From Nymphaea colorata (lineage: Eukaryota > Streptophyta > Magnoliopsida > Nymphaeales > Nymphaeaceae): a stretch of 64,000 bases of DNA. The stretch lies in contig NC_045145.1 of NCBI RefSeq assembly GCF_008831285.2, forward strand, positions 14,896,040-14,960,039, in the 5' to 3' direction. The translations under genes and the position numbers were made by a program. How positions within the stretch are numbered: position 1 is the first letter of the stretch; each line of letters opens with the position of its first letter. Positions 13,861-25,850 of the stretch are shown here, in pieces. The notes under the pieces are model-generated. The model made no database searches. It saw only the letters and a list, made by a program, of their open reading frames with translations, and was not told where the DNA came from.

Positions 13861-13980
13861 CTTGGTCTCCTCCAGAATAGTGTCAAACTGCAAAGTGAAA
13901 CTTGTTCTCTCCCCCAACAGTGTCAAACTGGAAACTGCAGCTTGGTCTCCTCTACAACAGTGTAAAACTCCAAATGGAGG
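13861..13980. repeat. 40-bp tandem repeat, three copies
   Basis: Three units of exactly 40 bp (13861-13900, 13901-13940, 13941-13980), each starting CTTGKTCTCY and sharing the AGTGTMAAACT block, with about 70-80% identity. The repeat spans the overlapping open frames at 13825-14098, which explains those frames without a gene. Confidence 0.85.
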
Positions 13981-16340
13981 CACTTTGAACTCGAAAAACC
14001 TTCCCTTGAACTCTGCAGATTGCTGTAAGCAATATGCATTTGCTCCCAATTGGCAAAACAGAAAAACAGCAAAACTCCAGCACATTTGTATCTCTTAATT
14101 GCCGCTCTGTCTTCTTCTCTCTTTTAGTTGTTTCTCTTTCTTCTGCTGTCTAAGACGGGTACTTTCCCCTTTTTTGTGACCTGAAGCATAATTAAAGTTA
14201 TAATTTATATGCTATCCTATGAGCATTGTTTCCTTAAAGGCATACACTTCAAAAGCAGGCGAACGGTCGCAGTCTCAAAATGCTCAATTTGTCAGGCAAT
14301 GATGTAACTAGTGAGGTAAAACCAAGGCGCGTCAATTGACAATTGCTGGTGGAAGTGTATTTGTCAAATAGGACTGTGCCATATGCTTCGAGTTTCAGTA
14401 GATTTTCATGATCAGGTGTTGGCAAAGACCGAGAACTAATTTTCTTCAATTTCAGCCTTTTGTGTGTTTTTCTGTGTGCTTGCTCGTCTGCAGCACTTTG
14501 AAGGCTTTCCGTCCTATTTTTAGTTAATGATGATTTGCTGTGCACTACTTTGCTTATCTCTCTTTTTAAATATTACAAAAGCAGAATGAAATTTGATTAA
14601 CGTTGAATGGTTGTTACAGTATTGTTGGACTATTTTGAATTTCCTAACACAATTACATTAATGATTTAAAAAATCGTTATGACTAAGTAAGTTCTACAAA
14701 AAACAACCATGCACCACTGATCCTAATATCCAAAAATCTATAAATCAATATGTTGATCATGGCTTTTAGTGCATAGAAATGATTGCTTAAGAATTTGAAA
14801 ACAAATGAAATAACTTTTTCTCAATTTAGAAATTGGACCATGCATAAACACATTGCAGTATCAATTTCCGAAGTTCTTAGGGGAGATAGATCTTATATTT
14901 ATGTAGTCTCTCTTCAATATAAGAAAAATGACCCGCGGCTCTTTGATCGATTTGGTGATGCCAGCATCTAATTTATGTATTTAATCTAATCTTCCATTGA
15001 ACAACTAAAATTATATGACTTTATATGACTGATGAACTTTCACATTATTTTTATGTGTTATATTAATTGTTTAACGTGCTTTTGAGGTGGTTATGTGCTG
15101 TTTCTATTATTCTATATATTGTCTTTACATGCTTTGCTTGTCATATATTAGCACTTCGAATTTTTTGTTTTTATTAATATTATTTCTTTTAGTTATATGG
15201 TCATGAAGCTTATACCATAACTAGAAGACGGTTGCATGACAAGCATGTTAACATGGAGACCAGATTTTAGTAATTATTTAGTAATTAGAAGCAATGATTT
15301 AATAGTTTGTATTTAGGAAATTTAAAACACTACATGCACTAAGGATTGAAAAATAGCAATTTAAATTGCAAATCAGATTTGTTTTATGAAATGTAATTTT
15401 AAATTTGATTATTCAATTTTATTAATTTGCTCTTTCAAGCTATTAACTATATTCAAAATCATGTTACCAATCTTTCATGTTGGGTGTTGTCAGGTATTTT
15501 ATTTATTTATTTTGCAGCAAGTTGATAATCATTGGTTTTTCAATCAAACGTGGATCAATTTGTTGTTCACTTTTAGAAATTAGCATCTCATTGATTTACA
15601 TGTTTGGGACAACTTAACTGGCCTTGTCTGGCCCCCTCTGCATCTCAGGCTCGACCCTGTGCCTTGGCTGTGGCTAGCATAAAGAGAGGATGACACTTGC
15701 AACTGCTACTTTATAGCAAAAACCAATTAATGGAAAGACATATGGTTTATGGTACAATACACATATCACTTAGGAAATTTGCAAAAAAGGTTCCTGTCCT
15801 CGAGAAATAGCTCATCTCCGTAGACTCAAAGAACTTGGGGGAGCCCAGAAAATTTTTTACCGTCAAGTATCGTCCCATTTGATACCTCAGTTGTCAGAAT
15901 CCCGATGAATAGCCTCGTTAGCGAGTTGAGTCAGTCATCAAACCAAGTAGCGTTTTAAATCTGCAACTAGTTAATCCAGTTAGTCATTTAGTCAACCTAT
16001 AGTCAGCATAGCTGTTGGTCAGTCTGCTAATGTTTGTCTTTATATATATAACCATAATGGGTCAGGAACAAAAACCAGACACTTCAAACGTACTATTTGA
16101 ATTATTTTTTATGAAAACTAACCTTACCAATATGATCTCAGGTTGGTGCAAAATACAGATTAAGTTGATCATTTTTTAGGTTTTAATAGTGTCTTTATAA
16201 TAAGCAAAAATGAATTGACTCTCGTAAAGTCAACATTTTGATAATAGAAAAATCAATATTTTTCATAAAAAAATGTTTTATATCAATATAATTTTTCTGT
16301 TTTTATTTTATTTAAAATATATTTTTAGCACAAAATTAAA

Positions 16341-16363
16341 AGGTCTGGTTTTATGGTTTTTAC

Positions 16364-16455
<92 letters not shown>

Positions 16456-16505
16456 GAGTAATTGGAAAATCCCAGACCATTAGGTCAGAGATGAAAACCA
16501 GACCA
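16341..16505. repeat. (CT)n(TA)n microsatellite between imperfect inverted arms
   Basis: A (CT)n run (about 16367-16397) passes into (TA)n (to about 16450). It is flanked by AGGTCTGG...ACCAAT on the left and ATTGG...CCCAGACCAT on the right, which are imperfect inverted copies. The layout recalls the elements at 10.6-11.6 kb, but the core sequence is different. Confidence 0.55.
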
Positions 16506-16982
16506 CCAAAAATAATTATTGAAGTATACATGACCAAATCAGACCGACTAGGTCTCTTTGGCGACTTACAACTTTGATTGGCTTCACCTACAGGCTACAA
16601 GAGTGCACGTTGTGCAAAACTACATATGGGCCACGGGGAACATGCCCACAAACTTCCAAAACATTTGCCTACAAGTGCACATATTTACATATGAGTGCTC
16701 AGTGCCCCCTCACCAGAATTTCTAGCAACGTCATTGACTCGTCCATTATCTATGTTTGTGGTTAACTTTACTAAACCTATCTTATTTAGCTTATTCTTTG
16801 AATAATCAAATTTGTAGGGTTAGGTTTCAAAGAAAAATTGTACATTTTCTGCTGAAATATGGGGTGAAACAAACTTAAATTGGGTACAACAATCATGATA
16901 AGGAATTACCCAGAAGAGAAGAGATTACCTCCTGTCTATGAAGCTAATCCTCTCAGCAATAATATGTTGCACAGTTCCCAAA

Positions 16983-19900
16983 CTAGAGTGGATCAAAATT
17001 CTTTACTAAGCCATCATCCAGTACATTAAGTTTCCCTGAGATTTTAGCCTTGCATGCAGGACACATGAAACCAACAGAGTCGGGTTGTGTCTCAGGATCA
17101 ATTCCCTCATGGTTGAATTCCTTTCTGCACCATACACATACAGTAGTAACCTGATGGTTGTTGACGATCTTTGGCAACAATGCATCCCAGTCCGGCTGCA
17201 CCGAAGTCCCAATGGCTTCAACCAGGGCAACACCACAGTCCAGGTCCACTGGGATTGATATCGGTTGCTTACTGTCACCCACTGGTACCTTCTCCGAACA
17301 AGATCTCTCATCCGTCTGGCCAGCAATCTTCGGTTCATCTTCTCCCTGCCAAAGCAATACTAGTCAGACAAAGTATTTCCACAAATAACGACCACAACAA
17401 ACATCACTTGCCCCCCTCAAGTCTAAGGAAGATTGTGGCCACACCGAGATTTTGGACAAACACGTAATACCCAACCCAAAAAATATTATATGACATTCAC
17501 GTGTTAAAACATAAAAGTGACTGAGGGATATTGTATGTTACAGTTACAGAAACAGTATTCATTTTCAAATTACTCGTGCTGATTCCTCCAAACAATTCTG
17601 GCGGTATGAATTAGATATATTGGGTGCAGCACTAACATCTCTCCGGCATTTTTGTACAGAAAATTAGAACACAGATGAATAGACTCGCTCCTTTTCTCCC
17701 ATTACACGGACAATCATTGAAGAAACAAACAGCAATTTATGTGCCTGCTTGACCTTCACTGGTTAAGGAGAAAGAACGGCAAATAGTTTACCAAGAACAA
17801 AGAGTAATGGACTGTTTTAAGTAATAGTGTTCTCAATTGATAACTGGAGAAAAATGGGCTACACTCGCTATAATCAAGCAAGTGATGTTTCCTAAAAAGA
17901 ACTTGTACACCAGCAAAATACACCACAAATACCTTTTTTATCTTCATCTCATGTGAAAACAAACAGCTTGATGATTGCAAGGACACAGATGATGAGTCTG
18001 TCAACTTGCATTGTTTTTCACTTTTTCCATCAACTAGAACCGCAGATTCAGCTACAATTGGCTTAAAAACCTGCTCTTTATCACCATAAAGACCATCAAA
18101 ACCACTGTCAAGATTGTAGCATTTGCTTGTTTCATCGACCGTACATTTTTGTCCACCTGCTCCAGAATTATTGGCAAGATCCTTGTGAAAGCCATCAAAA
18201 CTGTTTGCAGAGTTGTCGATGCCTTTGTCTTTCACATCAAGCTTGACACTATCAGACGTGCCATTCAGATTGGAAGGCAAACAGGAATTTGCAATATCAT
18301 CTTCCTCATTACTAAATCCATTTGCGTTCTCAACAGAGCCAACCTTTTCTTCTTTTCGATGAACAATTGCAGCATCATTATTCTGCTCATCAGCAATGTT
18401 CGTTAAAGTAGCACAAGAAACAATTGCGCTGGTAGCATCCCTTGGAGTAGAATCAGAAGCATTCCCGTCTATACACATCTCTGAATTATTGACAGAGCTT
18501 CCGTGAGTAACAGTTTGTTGACCATTAGTTTTAACATCAGAGCCATCATCCAATGAATTACTGTCATTACCAATAGCAGAATGCATTTCACAACCCATTG
18601 AAGTAACTCCAACATGTGACAATTGATCAACGTTTTTCTCCACAATTATCTCATCCGGCAATGCTTCAAGACTTCTAACATAATGTCTCACATGTACACC
18701 AACATGACCATTATAGCGATGCCTCTCTTCAAAAATCTTGTGGCAAATCTGGCACTCATACTTTCCATCTTTAATGATAACACCTTCACCAATAGTTTTA
18801 TAAGGTCGACATGTCTTCGCATTTCTCTGATGGGCTGTCAGCAAGTGCTGCATAAACTCCTCCTTCTTGCAGAAACTCACTTTGCACTGACGGCATTCAA
18901 GCAAACTCCTGAATTGGTCCTTCACTGGATTCTTTACCTTATGCGAGAGATGTCCATCGTTATCAGAAGAAGCAGAGAGAGTCGTTGACACAAGGCTTAC
19001 GACCACCGTTTGAGGCTGAGAGTTGTCTTTCTGGCTGTCCTCCTTAGCAACAACACTCTATGACACATCATGAGCACATTAAATGACTAAATCTTGCGGA
19101 ACTGTCAAAACCTGTTTTAGCAAATTTTTCCCATCTAGGAGAACGTAACTTACTTTTCCTGGAGGCAATTTATTCACCGAAGTATTGTCAACACCTAAAT
19201 TTGGAGAAATGTCCCAACTTGCAGCATGGGACCCAACTGAAGACATCAAATGAGAATACACCTCCTTGTAGGTAATAAATTGCTTCCCGCTCGGGCTTCA
19301 AAAATAAAATGAAAAAGTTAGCAAAATGATATTGAAGTACTAGGAAAAGTGAAGAAGGGTGAACAGTACCAATACCATACATGATAACCCTTTGTAGAAT
19401 GATATCATTTTAACAGCCTAACAGAAATGTGGCTGACTAGGAATGCCAATGACAAAGGGAAATGCCTTGATATTACTCCACTTCAATTGACTAAGGTTGC
19501 AGGGCATGATTGGTGTAGTTGAAACAAGCAACAGCAAAAATCCAAGAATTAAATATTGTGGGGCTTAACAGGTAGACTACCATTTGAAACTCAGATTAAT
19601 GAATATTTCAGGATTCTAATATTAAGGAAGGATAACTTTTATAAAGAGGTCCACTTGTGTCCACTTTGCTTGTCGGCATAAATTGATAATGCCTGAGCTC
19701 TTTTCCTTCACTTTCAGTTTTATATATAATTGCACGGCAAAAGAAGGTACAACGAGGCTGGTTATCCACAAAGGACTATTTTCCTCACAAACAGGACCTT
19801 CAGAACAAGTCGGCAACGGACCAATTTCCTCGAGTGACTCTCTATGCCGTCGTTCTTTTGATTGTGACGTCCTGTATACGTTTGAATATGATCATCTGAC

Positions 19901-22126
19901 TAACTGGTTTGCTTAAATCCAACTTAAATTAAAACAAAAGGCCCAAAAAGATTTTTTTTTTAAACAAACAATGCATGTTAGAGAGAAATCCTAACCATTT
20001 CATTTATTTGATTTTCTATGATATTGAGAGCATACCACCTACCTCTGACCACGGAATCTACTGTGAGGCACCATGGCCAAAGGTACTCCTTTAGAGCCTT
20101 TGGGTATGTGTGTCAAATCATCAGAATCGATTTTCCCCACCCCTTTGTGGGTATTTTCCATCACAACATAGCCATGCAGTACATTGTTTTAAAGCATATA
20201 CTCATGTTCAAGACTGCAAGCCAACTGAAAAAAGGTTCCCCGTGTAACACTTCCACTGAGGGGCATGCAGTCATCAACGTAGGTAGGTAACAACTAACAA
20301 AGTTTCCTATCCTTTTCCAAATTTCGTAATTGTCATACCAGCGTTACCATTACATGTCTGCTTGGGGGAACATACACTACTGTTTGTCAAAGTAATTTGA
20401 TTATCAAATGTACTTGTTATTGCTATACTTTAACTTAAAAACCTCAACGAAGTGGCTCATCCAAATGCCAAAAAGTGGATGAGATAATGGAGCCAACTGA
20501 TTATGCTGCTTGAGCATGTTGTCTGCACCAAATTGTTTTATGTTTCTTTTATATTTGACTGGCCAGGAAATTGCACCTTACATGAACACGAAAATATAAG
20601 AAAAGATGGACTTACAGTCATAATAATGTATTAACAAGTTCACATTAAATTATCCAGCTACATTTAGTTTATTTTCATGATACCCGTAGTGACAGATATT
20701 GGTTGTAGCAATAATCTGGAAGTTCGCTTAACATATTCGTCAGACAAATTTCAGGAAAACAATTGCACTGAAGCTTACAAACATAAATAAATAGTAAATA
20801 ATAAATAAACAAATAATAGTTGGAAAATACAGCATTTTAGAAACGTAATACGAATATTGAAATCTGAAGCTCTGGTCAGACGCCAACTTACTCGTCTCAT
20901 GTAGACGAACAGTGCCCCAAAAAGTTCTTTAGATTTTTAACGTTCTTACCCATCAGTGCCAGGAAACAGTTACGCCTTATCTCTCAAAAATCATAGTGGA
21001 ATCAAGGCTCCAAATTAGCACTTCCTGCTCGCTTTTTTAACATAATAGGCGTTGAACAAAATCACCACAAAGAAATGTACGATGCTGAGGAATCAAACGA
21101 CATAAAGATTTGAGAACGTGCATTAGCACGCCAATGAACGAAAATTTTGTTTCATTCGGATAGTCGAAGAGCGCAGGCAGGAACAGAAACCCAAAATGAG
21201 AATTAAAAAAGAAACAGAATTATCTCGAAACAGACTGCGAAGATGTAAAACCTTATGTACTTGCGGCAGTCGACGTACACACGACCATGTTTCCGCCGAA
21301 TGCCCACCAAAATCTTCCAACCTTTTGGTAATCCTTCGCCAACATCGCTCGCCTCAACAAACTTCTTCTTCTTCCTTCTAGACGCCCACCGGCCAGGCAA
21401 TCTGCCTAAGAACCCGAGTACATCTGCTTCGCTCACCAGACCTGCCGTTCTCCTGTTCAACTCCGCAACGAAGATATCCTCACTCGCCAAGGGAAGCACG
21501 TTGAGAACTCCGTTCTGTGCACCAGCGGAAGACGAACTCACGCCATTATCCAAGCGTTCGCCGCGAACTCCCTGAGACAGCGAGCCCTGCATTTTCCTCC
21601 TTGCGTCGTCTTTCTTCCTCCTTTTCCTCGGTCGCGAAGAAAGATCCTCCAACAAACCCACGGTGCCGATGGATCTCGCTCCCATTCCCTCAACAGGAGA
21701 AGAAACCCTAGGGGGGAACCCATTCTTCGATGCAGAAGACGCCGGATTTTCCTTCGAGAACAAGTCTCGGAGGAGACTGACGATCAGATCGTTGTCCCTG
21801 GTACCCGAGTTGTCCACGGAGCCGGCGGGATGGCGCGAAACCGTAAGAAGCCCGGTTCGACGACGGCCGCCTCTGACGGCCACGGCTTCGTCCTTTCTCT
21901 GAGCAAGCCGGAGCCTGGAGTACGTCTGCCTCCTGCTTCCAGCGCTCTCGTTGAAAACCGAGCGGTCGATCTTCGGGACGACGACGTCATCGCGTCGCAA
22001 AAGGCGGAGCTCGTCGGAAAGGGTAGCGAGGCAATTAAGATCTTCCTGAGACAGGAATCGCAGGTCGATGGCCGGAATCGCCCCGACTCGGAGGAGGTTC
22101 TCCTCCGACTCGGCTTCGGACGCCAT
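16983..22126 (-). CDS. MBD8: Methyl-CpG-binding-domain protein, MBD8-like, with zinc fingers
   Basis: Nuclear chromatin protein of the plant MBD family. Coding exons on the minus strand: 22126-21252, 19295-19154, 19057-17933 and 17345-16983, giving 834 aa with all junctions in phase. The start is the ATG at 22126 (MASEAESEEN); the open frame upstream has no ATG. N-terminal blocks typical of MBD8 relatives include IPAIDLRFLSQ and KIDRSVFNESAGSRRQTYSR. A basic RPRKRRKKD stretch could bind DNA or act as a nuclear signal. The MBD (about residues 260-310) reads GLPKGWKILVGIRRKHG, then YVDCRKYISPSGKQF across the exon 1/2 junction. Exon 3 encodes two C2H2 fingers: C394/C397/H410/H415 and C441/C444/H457/H461. 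The last exon has a Cys4-like unit (CVWC then CPAC). A Ser/Asn/Asp-rich linker separates them. Binding to methylated DNA cannot be inferred from sequence alone. It is divergent from the LDL1 gene. Confidence 0.9.
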
Positions 22127-23009
22127 TGAAGCCGCTGGAATGCGGTCTTCGGAGCAGAAGGTATCCCTCTTGCCTATTTTAGGGTTTTCTCCTTGCAAGG
22201 AGGAGGAAGAAGAGGAATAGGTCCGATGTGCACGTGCAAGGTGGGGAAGTCACGTGAGGGAGATCCGTTCGGTTCTCCGCAAGAACGAGACCGCGCGCCT
22301 TATTTTTCTGAAAGCAAGGTGCATCTCTGCATCAAGGCGTATTCGTCGGCCAGTGATTCGATGCAAAGAAGGGAAAATGATTTACGTGTAAAACGTGGGA
22401 GTGCCGTGCCGTGGGCCTTTATTGTAGTGTACCATTTCTTTTCAACTCCCATTTTTCTTTCTGCATCCGAAAGAGAGTCATTGCACACTGGGCTTGGCGT
22501 AAGTCGGGCCTTTAGTCACTCTTCCTTTCATGGTGGACTGTTAAATGGCAAGTTATAGATCACTGGCCTTCGTTTTTTATCATCCAAAAAGTGTTTGAAA
22601 TGAAAGCAAAACCATTTCTTCACCTCATGAATGCCCTCTTACTTTAGGTTTAAAAAACATAGTAGTGGCACAAGTATAGGTTCTTAATAATCTCTTTTCT
22701 AAAAAAAAAACTAACATATTCATCAATATACTTACACATTTAAAAGAAATAGTATCGGATACAAATAGTATCGGATGGGATTGGATAATTTGTTCGGAGA
22801 ATTCAATTCCAAGCAAGTGTTTGATTACCATCGATCGGAAAATTTAAAACGCCGCGCGAAAAGGTTGAAAAGAGAGAGAGAGAGAGTCGGGCATCTCTGC
22901 TTCGACCCGGATCGGTGGACCAGGAGGCGTTAGGGTTCCTCTCCTCTTTTTTTTCTTTCCCTGTTTATTAATTTCCTCCGCGTATCTCCGAGTTGTCCGA
23001 TGAGCCGGC
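22127..23009. promoter_or_regulatory. Shared intergenic region of a divergent MBD8-like/LDL1 gene pair
   Basis: The 883 bases between the two start codons must hold both 5' leaders and both core promoters. I see no strong TATA box on either strand. The plus-strand leader has a (GA)n run at about 22871-22886 and an upstream ATG at 23000. The two ends are GC-richer than the middle, as expected for leaders of GC-rich first exons. Confidence 0.5.
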
Positions 23010-23068
23010 ATGGACGAGGGACGCGATACCACGGCAGAAGCGTCCTCGGCCGGACGCCCGTCGCCTGA
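23000..23068 (+). promoter_or_regulatory. Upstream ORF overlapping the LDL1 start
   Basis: An ATG 10 bases before the LDL1 start, in the +1 frame, opens a frame of 22 codons ending at a TGA inside the LDL1 coding region. If it lies in the mRNA it could reduce initiation at the main ATG. Its context (CCGATGAGC) is weak, so leaky scanning is likely. Confidence 0.4.
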
Positions 23069-25850
23069 AAATCCTCCGCACGGGCTCTTCTCTCAGCCGG
23101 AAATCTCCCCTCCTGTACCGTTTACTTCGCCGGCGCATCCCCTCTTGGATGAGGGCGAGTCGCGGGGGGCTCTTGGGACTTTCAATACCGATCAGCGTCC
23201 CATCCCGGAAAACGCCATATCAACACCATTGATGACGCCCGAGATTCGAGGTCTACCAGAAGACTCTTCTTCCGTTCCCGGGACAGCTTCACAAGCCGTT
23301 CCTCAGCCGGCGGCCGAGGGCCCTTTTCCATTGGATACCAGAGAATCGTCCGAGAACATGCTATCGGACTCTCTGACGACAACGGAAGACGTTTCAACCC
23401 TGTCGCCGGCATTGTCCGAGCTTCATGCTCCACATTCTGGTACCGACGGTTTGATGGAAGATATTCCTGCTACTGACCTGCAGGATATGCCGGAAACCGT
23501 TCTTCCGGCAGCAGAGGCGCCTACAGGGCACCTTCCCGTGGATCCGAATCAGCCGACAGTGGCCGCGGAACAGCCGGTGAAGCGAAAGCGAGGACGGAAA
23601 AAGAAGCTGCCGCCGCAACCCGCTCCACCGGATCCTGCAGGCGGCCTGCGAGTTCTTCGGCGGAAGGCTAGGTCATGTGTCTACAACGAGAAGCTGATGG
23701 ACAACATTCTCCAGATGCAGATCGACGACATGGAGGCCAAGGCGGAGATCAAGCGCCGCAAGCTCGCCGACCTCACGAAGGAGCTGGAGATTGAGGCAAT
23801 GATTGCGCACTCCGTTGGCTTCTCTTCCGACTCCTTGTCAGAGGAGGAGATCGAATTCGGGGTGCTAGAATCGACCGGCGGTATCGATCAGGCGAACTAC
23901 ATAGTCGTCCGCAACCACATACTCACGAGGTGGAGATCGAACGTGACTGTCTGGTTGACGGAGGACCGCATCTTCGAGTCGATTCGGAGGGCTCACCGGT
24001 CGCTCGTGAGCTCTGCCTATGCCTTCCTTCTTGCCCATGGCTACATCAACTTCGGAGTTCAACCACCCGTCCGGGAGGCTAAGGTTCGGGCCAACGTGCT
24101 GATTGTGGGGGCGGGGCTTGCAGGTCTGGCAGCAGCAAAGCAGCTGAGGTTTCTAGGTTTCAAGGTCGCGGTCATCGAAGGGAGGAACCGAGCTGGCGGA
24201 CGCGTCTTCACAAAGAAGATGGCAGGAGATGGAGTGATGGCCGCTGCCGATCTTGGAGGGAGCGTACTTACGGGAATCAACGGGAATCCTCTCGGCGTCA
24301 TGGCTCGGCAGCTAGGACTTCCTCTTCATAAGGTTCGTGACCAGTGCCCTCTGTACCGGCCGGATGGGAAGGCGGTGAACGCAGATGTCGATGCCAAGGT
24401 GGAAGAGCTCTTCAATGGTCTGCTTGACAAGGTTTGTAAGCTTAGACAAGCTATGGGCGAGATTGCATCAATTGATGTTTCTCTTGGTGTTGCTCTTGAG
24501 ACTTTCCGGCGAGTGTATCAGGTTGCAGAGGATAAAGAGGAAATGATGCTACTGAATTGGCATTTAGCGAATTTGGAGTATGCAAATGCTGGCCTTCTAT
24601 CGAACCTTTCTCTTGCATTTTGGGATCAAGATGACCCGTATGAGATGGGTGGGGATCATTGCTTCATACCTGGAGGAAATGAGAGGCTTGTGAGAGTCCT
24701 GGTTGAGAATTTGCCGGTCTTCTACGGGAGAGCGGTGCAGGAGATACGTTATGGGTCAGATGGTGTTCTCGTTGTTGCCGGAGGGCAGGTTTTCCGCGGT
24801 GACATGGTTCTCTGCACTGTTCCACTAGGTGTGCTAAAGAGTGGCTCAATAAAGTTTGAGCCTGAGCTTCCACAGATGAAAAAGGACGCCATTGCGAGGT
24901 TGGGATTTGGGTTGTTGAACAAGGTGGCGATGCTGTTTCCCCATGTATTCTGGAGTGGAGGTATTGACACTTTTGGTCACCTGACGGAGGAGCCGAGACA
25001 GCGAGGCGAATTCTTTCTGTTCTATAGCTACGCATCTGTGTCAGGAGGGCCTCTGCTGATTGCTTTGGTAGCGGGAGAATCCGCCATTAACTTCGAGGAC
25101 ATGCCTCCAGGCGATGCTGTGAAGAGAGTCCTTGAGGTCTTGAGAGGGATATTTACTCCCAAAGGAATTGAGGTTCCGGATCCAATTCAGGCAGTTTGTA
25201 CACGCTGGGGCAAGGATAAGTTCACTTATGGCTCCTACTCCCATGTTGCAGTAGGCTCATCCGGCGATGACTATGATATCCTAGCAGAAAGTGTCGGAGG
25301 TGGGAGGGTATTTTTCGCTGGGGAGGCCACTAATAGACGGTATCCTGCTACAATGCACGGCGCTCTCCTCAGTGGACTGAGGGAGGCTGCTAACATTTCA
25401 AGAGCTGCATCCCGGAGGGGAATCTCAGTCCAAGCAGAGCAAATTAGAGGGGAAGGGGTCGAGGAATCAGTTCTGGCGGATCTTTTTCTTAGTCCTGATA
25501 TGACGTTTGGGAATTTCTCTGTTTTGTTTGATCCAACATGTGATTATCCTGATGCGGTTTCGTTGCTGAGGTTGTCGGTTGGGGGGAAAACTTGCAGCGT
25601 AAAGCCTGAATCTGGCAACGATGATGTTAAGGGGTCGCATGCACCTCTTTCTCTATATTCTTTGATACCTAAGTCACAGGCTTTGGAGTTGAGTAATGTT
25701 CAAGGCGATGATAATCGAGTAAGGTTCCTGTTCGAGAAATTTGGTGCAAGGTTAGTCGGCCGGAGAGGATTGGGCAGTTCGGGTGATAAGTTTATCGCTG
25801 CAGTGCAGTCTTCTCGACCCAAGGTTGGTCTAGCTGATGCACCTTCGTAA
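23010..25850 (+). CDS. LDL1: Lysine-specific histone demethylase, LDL1 type (intronless)
   Basis: FAD-dependent amine oxidase that removes mono- and dimethyl marks from histone H3 Lys4 in the nucleus. Arabidopsis relatives (FLD, LDL1, LDL2) promote flowering by repressing FLC. The open frame encodes 946 aa with no intron. The first 180 residues are low-complexity (Pro/Ser/Glu), followed by an AT-hook-like RKRGRKKK near residue 195. The SWIRM domain covers about 265-352 (ANYIVVRNHILTRWRSN, AYAFLLAHGYINFGV). The FAD-binding fold starts at VLIVGAGLAGLAAAK (about 361). GFGLLNKVAML near 632 carries the Lys equivalent to the catalytic-site Lys of human LSD1. The C-terminal FAD motif FFAGEATNRRYPATMHG is near 770. 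As in other plant homologues, the Tower insertion is absent: ALETF runs straight to WHLANLEYANA. The C-terminal tail (FGNFSVLFDP onward) resembles LDL1 rather than FLD. The start is the ATG at 23010. Confidence 0.96.
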   Translation: MDEGRDTTAEASSAGRPSPENPPHGLFSQPEISPPVPFTSPAHPLLDEGESRGALGTFNTDQRPIPENAISTPLMTPEIRGLPEDSSSVPGTASQAVPQPAAEGPFPLDTRESSENMLSDSLTTTEDVSTLSPALSELHAPHSGTDGLMEDIPATDLQDMPETVLPAAEAPTGHLPVDPNQPTVAAEQPVKRKRGRKKKLPPQPAPPDPAGGLRVLRRKARSCVYNEKLMDNILQMQIDDMEAKAEIKRRKLADLTKELEIEAMIAHSVGFSSDSLSEEEIEFGVLESTGGIDQANYIVVRNHILTRWRSNVTVWLTEDRIFESIRRAHRSLVSSAYAFLLAHGYINFGVQPPVREAKVRANVLIVGAGLAGLAAAKQLRFLGFKVAVIEGRNRAGGRVFTKKMAGDGVMAAADLGGSVLTGINGNPLGVMARQLGLPLHKVRDQCPLYRPDGKAVNADVDAKVEELFNGLLDKVCKLRQAMGEIASIDVSLGVALETFRRVYQVAEDKEEMMLLNWHLANLEYANAGLLSNLSLAFWDQDDPYEMGGDHCFIPGGNERLVRVLVENLPVFYGRAVQEIRYGSDGVLVVAGGQVFRGDMVLCTVPLGVLKSGSIKFEPELPQMKKDAIARLGFGLLNKVAMLFPHVFWSGGIDTFGHLTEEPRQRGEFFLFYSYASVSGGPLLIALVAGESAINFEDMPPGDAVKRVLEVLRGIFTPKGIEVPDPIQAVCTRWGKDKFTYGSYSHVAVGSSGDDYDILAESVGGGRVFFAGEATNRRYPATMHGALLSGLREAANISRAASRRGISVQAEQIRGEGVEESVLADLFLSPDMTFGNFSVLFDPTCDYPDAVSLLRLSVGGKTCSVKPESGNDDVKGSHAPLSLYSLIPKSQALELSNVQGDDNRVRFLFEKFGARLVGRRGLGSSGDKFIAAVQSSRPKVGLADAPS

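Noticed and set aside
13825-14098. Opposed frames of 78 and 86 codons
   Set aside because: They are explained by the three-copy 40-bp repeat, which happens to avoid stops.
15620-15660. Possible hAT terminus (CAGGGTCGAGCC on the minus strand)
   Set aside because: Only one end resembles the hAT termini, the mismatch is considerable, and no partner end or 8-bp duplication is visible.
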